Of a stretch of DNA of 10,278 bases, positions 6,528 to 10,278 are shown piece by piece; the stretch's first letter is position 1, and each line of letters begins with the position of its first letter. The position numbers and the translations under genes are program-made. The notes below the pieces were generated by a model that was not told where the DNA came from, made no database searches, and was given only the letters and a program-made list of their open reading frames with translations. Source of the stretch: IMCC26077 sp044344975 (GTDB taxonomy: Bacteria; Actinomycetota; Actinomycetes; Nanopelagicales; Nanopelagicaceae); NCBI GenBank assembly GCA_044344975.1, contig JBIJBY010000044.1:1-10278 (forward strand). Reading direction: 5' to 3'.

Positions 6528-6838
6528 GTTGAGCTCACAATCCAGCGATTAAATTCGCCTGAGGTAAAGGTGTACACGTCGACGGGTTTTCTCTTATAAA
6601 TTGCGGTGAAATCTTTGCCACCACGGTACCGCATCGTACCCAGCAAGACCAGGAATGGGATAGCGGTACCGGGAGACCGAACACCCTTTAGAGTCTCTCG
6701 GTTCCATGGATTCTCTACTTTAACTCGAGATTCAAGAGCGCTCTCAGCTACCTTGAGATCGCCGTGCAGGGCAAAGAATCTCTCCCATCGTGTGAGTCGA
6801 AGGAAATAGAATCCATCAGATATCTCAACGCGCGCCAT
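6524..6838 (-). CDS. Small PH-like protein of an uncharacterised actinobacterial family
   Basis: This protein of 104 residues is beta-rich. It aligns by eye with a family of about 100-130 residues common in actinobacteria, whose members contain a V-x-I start strand, a W-x-x-F/L-x-A-L-x-x-x-L central segment and a G-x-R-x-P-G-T motif. Here these appear as VEISDGFYFLRL (4-15), WERFFALHGDLKV (18-30) and GVRSPGTAIP (52-61), followed by a G-T-M/F-x-x-x-G-G-K/R-x-F hairpin. A pleckstrin-homology-like fold is likely; the function is unknown. ATG 6838 is the first possible start. No Shine-Dalgarno is seen; TATGCT lies six bases before the ATG. It overlaps the oxidoreductase gene by four bases, suggesting a shared transcript but not necessarily a shared role. 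Confidence 0.7.
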   Translation of the reverse strand: MARVEISDGFYFLRLTRWERFFALHGDLKVAESALESRVKVENPWNRETLKGVRSPGTAIPFLVLLGTMRYRGGKDFTAIYKRKPVDVYTFTSGEFNRWIVSST

Positions 6839-6844
6839 TATGTA

Positions 6845-6850
6845 AGCATA
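6845..6850 (-). promoter_or_regulatory. Candidate -10 element of the PH-like/oxidoreductase unit (leaderless)
   Basis: TATGCT on the minus strand is followed by six bases and then ATG 6838. There is no Shine-Dalgarno. No good -35 was recognised. Confidence 0.4.
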
Positions 6851-6883
6851 CTTGAAACCAAGCTCGCCAAGAATTGGATTTGC

Positions 6884-6889
6884 TACTAT
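6884..6889 (+). promoter_or_regulatory. Candidate extended -10 element of the acetyltransferase gene (leaderless)
   Basis: TACTAT preceded by TGC (6881-6883, an extended -10 TGn) is followed by six bases and then GTG 6896. No convincing Shine-Dalgarno or -35 is present. Confidence 0.45.
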
Positions 6890-6895
6890 CGATAG

Positions 6896-7414
6896 GTGGC
6901 GCTATCTCTTCGTGAGCTCGAGATAAAAGATGAAGCGGCGGCGCGGGCAGCGCATCTTGAATTCCCCGACTGGGAGTTTCTTATTCCTCTTGATTCAACA
7001 AAAAAAGTTATCGAAACTCCCTGGCTCGAACATGTCGAAGATTGTCGAAAGATGCGCCTTGGTATCAATCTCCCTAAAGGGCGGGTGCCAGCCACATTTT
7101 TTATTGCCGAGGTCAATGGCGAATTAGTGGGGCGGTCATCAATTCGTCATGAGCTCAATACTTATTTGTTTAACTACGGGGGACATATTGGCTATGGCGT
7201 ACGTCCTGAATTTAGGCGACGAGGGTATGCCACTGAAATTCTTCGACAATCTCTTGGGTACATCAGAGAGCTTGGCGTAGCTGATGTCCTGATGACCTGT
7301 CTCGATGAGAATGTGGGCTCGGCAACTGTGATTGAAACTTGTGGTGGTGAACTGGAAAACATCGTGGATTTAGAGGGAAAGCCATTGCGGAGGTATTGGA
7401 TCCGAGAAGGTTAG
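6896..7414 (+). CDS. GNAT-family N-acetyltransferase
   Basis: This 172-residue protein has the GNAT fold. Motif A is GYGVRPEFRRRGYATEIL (99-116), with the acetyl-CoA pyrophosphate loop R-R-R-G-Y-A. Before it come the strands TFFIAEVNGELVGRSSIRH (67-85), and after it VLMTCLDENVGSATVIETCGG (131-151), the beta5/alpha4 region with the usual N-x-x-S-x-x-V-I-E. It should transfer an acetyl group from CoA to an amine; the substrate (small amine or protein N-terminus) is not determinable. GTG 6896 is chosen as it starts directly before the first conserved strand and lies six bases after a -10-like element, so the transcript may be leaderless. It is divergent from the PH-like gene (57 bases between) and precedes the sulfur operon operator closely, but its own product has no evident link with it. 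Confidence 0.85.
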   Translation: MALSLRELEIKDEAAARAAHLEFPDWEFLIPLDSTKKVIETPWLEHVEDCRKMRLGINLPKGRVPATFFIAEVNGELVGRSSIRHELNTYLFNYGGHIGYGVRPEFRRRGYATEILRQSLGYIRELGVADVLMTCLDENVGSATVIETCGGELENIVDLEGKPLRRYWIREG

Positions 7415-7422
7415 CGAGATGC

Positions 7423-7452
7423 TTGCATATACCCCCCAGGGTATGTTACTTT
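7423..7452 (+). promoter_or_regulatory. Candidate promoter of the cstR-like persulfide operon
   Basis: TTGCAT (7423-7428) as -35 and TACTTT (7447-7452), preceded by TGT (7444-7446) as an extended -10, are separated by 18 bases. The G/C-tract operator fills the spacer, the arrangement expected for repression. Both hexamers are weak. Confidence 0.4.
7429..7444. promoter_or_regulatory. CsoR/CstR-type operator
   Basis: ATACCC-CCCA-GGGTAT is a perfect 6-base inverted repeat with a 4-base centre, 40 bases upstream of a CsoR-family gene. Operators of this family are AT-flanked C-tract/G-tract pseudo-palindromes, which this matches. Autoregulation of the operon by its first gene is a strong inference. 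Confidence 0.75.
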
Positions 7453-7484
7453 CGGCTAGGTAGGGCAAAGTTCAGGGGGTAATT

Positions 7485-7790
7485 GTGGCAAAGAAGTCTT
7501 CTGCAGCGGTTGCTGCTCCGACACACGCTCTTGAGGATCAAGAGCAATTAAATGCGATCATCCATCGAATGAAACGGGCGTATGGTCAACTAGGCGCTGT
7601 AGTACGGATGTTGGAAGAAGGGCGCAATTGCGAAGAAGTTGTATATCAAATTGCAGCAGTAAACAAAGCGATTAACACTGCAGCATTTACCTTGATTTCC
7701 TCAAGTTTGAAGGAATGCATTATTTTAGAACAGAGTAATTCAGAAGAAATAACAGAGAAGTTACAGAAGCTATTTTTGAGCTTGGCATAG
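7485..7790 (+). CDS. cstR: CsoR-family repressor of the CstR (persulfide-sensing) type
   Basis: This 101-residue all-helical DUF156/CsoR-family repressor has IIHRMKRAYGQLGAVVRMLEEGRNCEEVVYQIAAV (25-59) and SSSLKECI (72-79) as family segments. Copper-sensing CsoR proteins have a Cys-His-Cys ligand set; here the two cysteines are present (C49 and C78), but the residue four before C78, where CsoR has the ligand histidine, is S74. A Cys pair without that histidine is the mark of CstR, which forms di-, tri- or tetrasulfide links on exposure to persulfides and releases DNA. The N-terminal Ala/Lys-rich tail of about 15 residues is variable. GTG 7485 has AGGGGG at 7474-7479. The operator lies upstream, and rhodanese and CoA-disulfide-reductase genes follow 11 bases later, supporting sulfur rather than copper sensing. 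Confidence 0.85.
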   Translation: MAKKSSAAVAAPTHALEDQEQLNAIIHRMKRAYGQLGAVVRMLEEGRNCEEVVYQIAAVNKAINTAAFTLISSSLKECIILEQSNSEEITEKLQKLFLSLA

Positions 7791-7801
7791 GGAGTATTAA
7801 C

Positions 7802-8182
7802 ATGAAACGACTCGTTGCTTTATTTGCAGTTTTAGGTCTACTTGTTTCTTGCTCGAGCGTTTCAGGTGTAACCAACTTGAATGCAGAACAATTTGTCGCT
7901 AAATCTCAAGAGATGAATGTTGTTGTTGTGGATGTGCGAACTTCAGGTGAATTTTCCGAGGGACATTTGGCAAATGCTATTAATATCGATGTTGAAGCTG
8001 GGGTATTTGACCAAGAGATTGCCACATTAGATAAGAGCGCGACTTACGCGGTTTACTGCAGAAGTGGGCGAAGGTCAGGAATAGCTACTGAAAAAATGGC
8101 AAAAGCAGGATTCACCTCTGTATTTAATCTGAAGCAGGGCGGTTTTACTGAGTTAGCTCAATTGGGAGTTGCAACAGCATGA
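7802..8182 (+). CDS. Rhodanese-domain lipoprotein
   Basis: This 126-residue protein starts with a lipoprotein signal: basic MKR, a hydrophobic core, and the lipobox LVSC (14-17) with C17 as the lipidated residue, so it should be anchored outside the cytoplasmic membrane. The mature part is a single rhodanese domain: VVVDVRTSGEF (41-51), GHLANAINI (54-62) and the active-site loop YCRSGRRS (85-92) with catalytic C86. Such domains carry sulfane sulfur as a cysteine persulfide and pass it to thiol acceptors. AGGGAG (7789-7794) is seven bases before ATG 7802, and the stop overlaps the next start as ATGA. Its location on the outside, together with a cytoplasmic rhodanese fusion, suggests sulfur handling on both sides of the membrane; the donor is unknown. 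Confidence 0.9.
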   Translation: MKRLVALFAVLGLLVSCSSVSGVTNLNAEQFVAKSQEMNVVVVDVRTSGEFSEGHLANAINIDVEAGVFDQEIATLDKSATYAVYCRSGRRSGIATEKMAKAGFTSVFNLKQGGFTELAQLGVATA

Positions 8183-9837
8183 GGCGAGTAGTCATCGTAG
8201 GCGGTGTAGCGGGCGGAATGTCTGCTGCAACCAGACTCCGCAGGCTTGATTCTGAAGTTGAGATTGTCGTGCTTGAAAAGAGCGGATACGTTTCGTATGC
8301 GAATTGCGGCCTTCCTTACTATGTTGGTGGCGTGATTGAAGATGAGAGTGCATTGTTATTACAAACACCAAAGAGTTTGCATGATCGCTTTAGGTTGGAT
8401 GTTCGAGTACATAACGAAGTTCTCGGTATCGATAGAGAAGCCAAATCTGTCATCGTTCTAGATCGAGAGAGTACTGAGATCTATACGCTCTCATATGAGA
8501 AGCTCATTCTCAGCACGGGTGCGAGCCCGATAATTCCTCCGATTGAGGGAATTGAACGAGCATTCACTCTTCGCACGGTTGAAGATGTAGAGGCAATTGT
8601 GCAGCAAGTTGCAAAGGCTCCGTCTAGCGCAGTCATTATTGGTGGTGGCTTTATCGGACTTGAAATTGCTGAGAATTTCGTGCACAAAGGTATACACACG
8701 ACCATTATTGAAGCAGCCTCACAAGTTCTTGCACCTTTAGATCCTGAGATGGCTGCTTTACTAGAGAAAGAACTTAGCGACAATGGGGTTGCGCTTTATC
8801 TAGGAGCTAGCGCTACTTCCATAACTGAAAGAGCCGTTCAGTTGAGCGACGGGAGAGAAATTCCCGCAGATTTGGTTATCTTGGCCATTGGTGTCCGACC
8901 AGATACTTCACTAGTTCGCGAGGCTGGATTAGTTGTAGGGCCAAGAGGCGGCGTTTCGGTGAACGAATTTAATTTGACTAATGATGAAAACATTTACGCA
9001 ATTGGAGATCTAGCAGAAAAAATTGATGAACTTGATGGATCTGCAACTCTTGTACCTTTAGCAAATCTTGCAAACCGTCATGGCCGAGTAGTAGCGGATC
9101 ATATTTCAGGAAAAGATATTAGAGTAGTAAAAACCATTGGCACCGCGATAGTAAAAGTTTTTAACTTGACGGTCGCCACTACTGGTTGGAATGAGAAGCG
9201 ATTAAAAGGTGCAAACATCGAGTATTTAGTAATTCACTCACATCCCAATTCGCACGCAGGCTATTATCCTGATGCACAACAAATGACTTTAAAACTTCTC
9301 TTCGCTCCCCGAAGTGGTGAAATATTCGGAGCGCAAGCTGTTGGGCATGATGGCGTAGATAAGAGAATTGATGTCATAGCAACTGCAATCCGAGGCGAAA
9401 TTTCAGCTCCAGAACTTGCCGACCTTGAGTTGGCGTACGCGCCACCATTTGGTTCGGCGAAAGATCCAGTAAATATGCTGGGATACATTGCTGAGAATCT
9501 TCTGAGTGGGCTTGTTAAGACAGCGCAATGGAATGAAGTTGATCAGTATCTAAATCTTGGATATCAAGTGGTGGATGTGCGAACAGCAACTGAATTTGCC
9601 GACGGCACGCTTCCAAGCGCTATTAACTTGCCAGTTGATGAGATACGGGAGCGCGTATCCGAACTCCCAGGGAAAAAAGTTCTTGTGACATGTCAAGTGG
9701 GCCAAAGAGGCCATACTGCAACGATGTATCTCAAGAGCCTGGGTTATGATGCTGTGAATTTAGATGGAGGGTACTTGTTGTGGAGCAACTCCCCAGCAAA
9801 GGTAAGTCACAAGAGAAAGGCAATATCCAATGTGTAG
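8179..9837 (+). CDS. CoA-disulfide reductase / persulfide reductase with C-terminal rhodanese domain
   Basis: This 552-residue FAD/NAD(P)-dependent single-cysteine disulfide reductase is fused to a rhodanese. The FAD fold begins VVIVGGVAGGMSAATRL (4-20); the redox cysteine is C43 in SYANCGLPYYVGG. The NAD(P) site is VIIGGGFIGLEIAE (152-165), the second FAD motif IYAIGDLAE (272-280), and the dimer-domain tyrosines Y362/Y363 and Y420 (in YAPPFGSAKDP) match conserved tyrosines of CoA-disulfide reductases. The rhodanese spans about 452-538, with VVDVRTATEF (464-473) and loop CQVGQRG (505-511), catalytic C505. Proteins of this layout reduce CoA persulfide or polysulfide to CoA and sulfide. The ATG overlaps the lipoprotein stop by four bases, so translation is coupled. 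Regulation by the upstream CstR-like protein is inferred. Confidence 0.92.
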   Translation: MRRVVIVGGVAGGMSAATRLRRLDSEVEIVVLEKSGYVSYANCGLPYYVGGVIEDESALLLQTPKSLHDRFRLDVRVHNEVLGIDREAKSVIVLDRESTEIYTLSYEKLILSTGASPIIPPIEGIERAFTLRTVEDVEAIVQQVAKAPSSAVIIGGGFIGLEIAENFVHKGIHTTIIEAASQVLAPLDPEMAALLEKELSDNGVALYLGASATSITERAVQLSDGREIPADLVILAIGVRPDTSLVREAGLVVGPRGGVSVNEFNLTNDENIYAIGDLAEKIDELDGSATLVPLANLANRHGRVVADHISGKDIRVVKTIGTAIVKVFNLTVATTGWNEKRLKGANIEYLVIHSHPNSHAGYYPDAQQMTLKLLFAPRSGEIFGAQAVGHDGVDKRIDVIATAIRGEISAPELADLELAYAPPFGSAKDPVNMLGYIAENLLSGLVKTAQWNEVDQYLNLGYQVVDVRTATEFADGTLPSAINLPVDEIRERVSELPGKKVLVTCQVGQRGHTATMYLKSLGYDAVNLDGGYLLWSNSPAKVSHKRKAISNV

Positions 9838-10000
9838 CAAAGTAAACTGTCGTCAATGTGGAAAGCCAACTTGGTCAGGGTGCGGTGAGCACGTTGAAAT
9901 AGCGCTCGCTGGGGTCCCACAAAGCCAGCGTTGCCCAGGTCACACTTCGCCAAGTGCACCAAAAAATGATGGGATGTTTTCACGTATTTTCGGTCGCTAA
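9830..10000 (+). CDS. 56-residue Cys-rich putative metal-binding protein (TWSGCG family)
   Basis: This short gene begins at ATG 9830, eight bases inside the end of the reductase gene, with GAAAGG (9815-9820) nine bases upstream, and ends with TAA 9998-10000. The product begins MCSKVNCRQCGKPTWSGCGE and continues to HVEIALAGVP and QRCPGH, then a Ser/Pro/Lys-rich tail ending in MFSRIFGR. Cysteines are C2, C7, C10, C18 and C35, with H21 and H38. The C-x-x-C, T-W-x-G-C-G-x-H and Q-R-C-x-G-H motifs match by eye a widespread family of small uncharacterised bacterial proteins, probably binding a single Zn or Fe. The function is not known. The overlap with the reductase gene suggests it belongs to the persulfide operon; it could be an electron or sulfur carrier, which is speculation. 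Confidence 0.82.
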   Translation: MCSKVNCRQCGKPTWSGCGEHVEIALAGVPQSQRCPGHTSPSAPKNDGMFSRIFGR

Positions 10001-10047
10001 ATCTGTGCCTAGTCTTTTTGGTCTAAAGAGCCGGATGTGAGGCAAAT

Positions 10048-10099
10048 CTAGATTTCCAATATCATTAGGAATCTAGCCGAAAGGGTTATCTTCCTAATG
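10048..10099 (+). promoter_or_regulatory. Two competing inverted repeats in the leader of the terC-like gene
   Basis: CTAGATTTCC (10048-10057) can pair with GGAATCTAG (10068-10076), with one bulged T and a 10-base loop. CATTAGGAA (10063-10071) is a perfect 9-base complement of TTCCTAATG (10091-10099), which contains the ATG start. Both pairings use GGAA at 10068-10071, so they exclude each other. This could be an RNA switch or a set of protein-binding repeats (TTCC/GGAA three times). No known riboswitch class was recognised. Confidence 0.4.
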
Positions 10100-10278
10100 G
10101 ATGTCTCAAATCTTGTCTGGGCTCTAACTATCGGAGCCATCGCAGCGCTAATTCTTGTAGATCTCTTCACCGTAAGCAGCAAGCCGCATGATGTCATGTT
10201 CAAAGAGGCGACTCTCTGGTCGATTTTCTATATCGGCATAGCTGTGGGTTTTGGCGTCTGGGTTTGGTCTTCCTATGG
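10097..10278 (+). CDS. TerC/Alx-family membrane protein, N-terminal part (3' end outside window)
   Basis: The first 60 residues of a TerC-family integral membrane protein are present and the frame runs off the window end. MDVSNLVWALTIGAIAALILVDLF is the first transmembrane helix with the conserved intramembrane aspartate (D22), followed by SSKPHDVMFKEATLWS (27-42), the typical cytoplasmic loop, and a second hydrophobic segment from about 43. The family exports metal ions, mainly manganese, linked in some bacteria to metallation of secreted proteins; others are named for tellurite resistance. ATG 10097 is chosen because the N-terminus then matches the family. GAAAGGG (10079-10085) is 11 bases upstream, a rather long spacing. 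The 96 bases before it hold inverted repeats that include the start codon. Belonging to the preceding operon is uncertain. Confidence 0.88.
   Translation, partial: MDVSNLVWALTIGAIAALILVDLFTVSSKPHDVMFKEATLWSIFYIGIAVGFGVWVWSSY

Noticed and set aside
7485..7790. Copper-sensing CsoR annotation
   Set aside because: The ligand histidine is replaced by serine, and no copper ATPase or chaperone gene is nearby; the neighbours are sulfur-transfer enzymes.
8481..8783. Minus-strand open frames opposite the CoA-disulfide reductase
   Set aside because: They are antisense shadows of the conserved NAD-binding domain codons.
10013..10029. Rho-independent terminator after the Cys-rich gene
   Set aside because: TCTTT and AAAGA form only a 5-bp AT-rich stem and no T-tract follows.
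10001..10096. yybP-ykoY manganese riboswitch upstream of the TerC-family gene
   Set aside because: The gene family makes it plausible, but the conserved GGGGAGTA-type loop and multi-stem layout are not visible; only the CCGAAAGG segment is vaguely similar.

Overview
The window looks like chromosomal DNA from a small-genome, moderate-GC actinobacterium, possibly a freshwater acI/Nanopelagicales-type lineage. This is an inference from gene content (dolichol-phosphate-mannose-type synthase, a small PH-like protein typical of actinobacteria, TerC, a stand-alone TipAS domain), very tight gene packing, and several starts that look leaderless. No rRNA or tRNA gene, mobile element or CRISPR array was seen, and no gene-free stretch exceeds about 120 bases.

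Region 1 (1-3077, + strand) is a ferric-iron ABC importer: the 3' end of the periplasmic-type binding protein, a fused two-domain permease, and the ATPase, which overlaps the permease gene by 4 bases (fbpABC type). Convergent to it, on the minus strand, is a two-gene unit (4153-3055): a LuxR-type HTH regulator followed by a stand-alone TipAS-type ligand-binding domain. The TipAS stop codon lies inside the 3' end of the ATPase gene.

Region 2 (4274-5519, + strand), divergent from the luxR gene, holds a small protein resembling the third domain of eRF1/bacterial archaeo-eukaryotic release factors, and a polyprenol-phosphate mannosyltransferase. The mannosyltransferase ribosome binding site lies in a nested inverted-repeat structure.

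Region 3 (6838-5520, - strand) encodes a small PH-like protein and a Gfo/Idh/MocA oxidoreductase with a 4-base overlap. A GNAT acetyltransferase (6896-7414, +) is divergent from it, separated by 57 bases.

Region 4 (7423-10000, + strand) is the most coherent unit and looks like a reactive-sulfur (persulfide) operon. It has a G/C-tract operator, a CsoR-family repressor with the two cysteines but without the copper-ligand histidine (CstR-like), a rhodanese lipoprotein, a CoA-disulfide-reductase/rhodanese fusion, and a 56-residue Cys-rich protein overlapping its end. The likely logic is that persulfide stress oxidises the repressor cysteines and releases the operator, and the rhodaneses and flavoenzyme then transfer and reduce sulfane sulfur. 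The window ends in the start of a TerC-family membrane protein (10097 onward), whose leader contains two mutually exclusive inverted repeats.

All calls come from reading the sequence; no database search or folding program was run.
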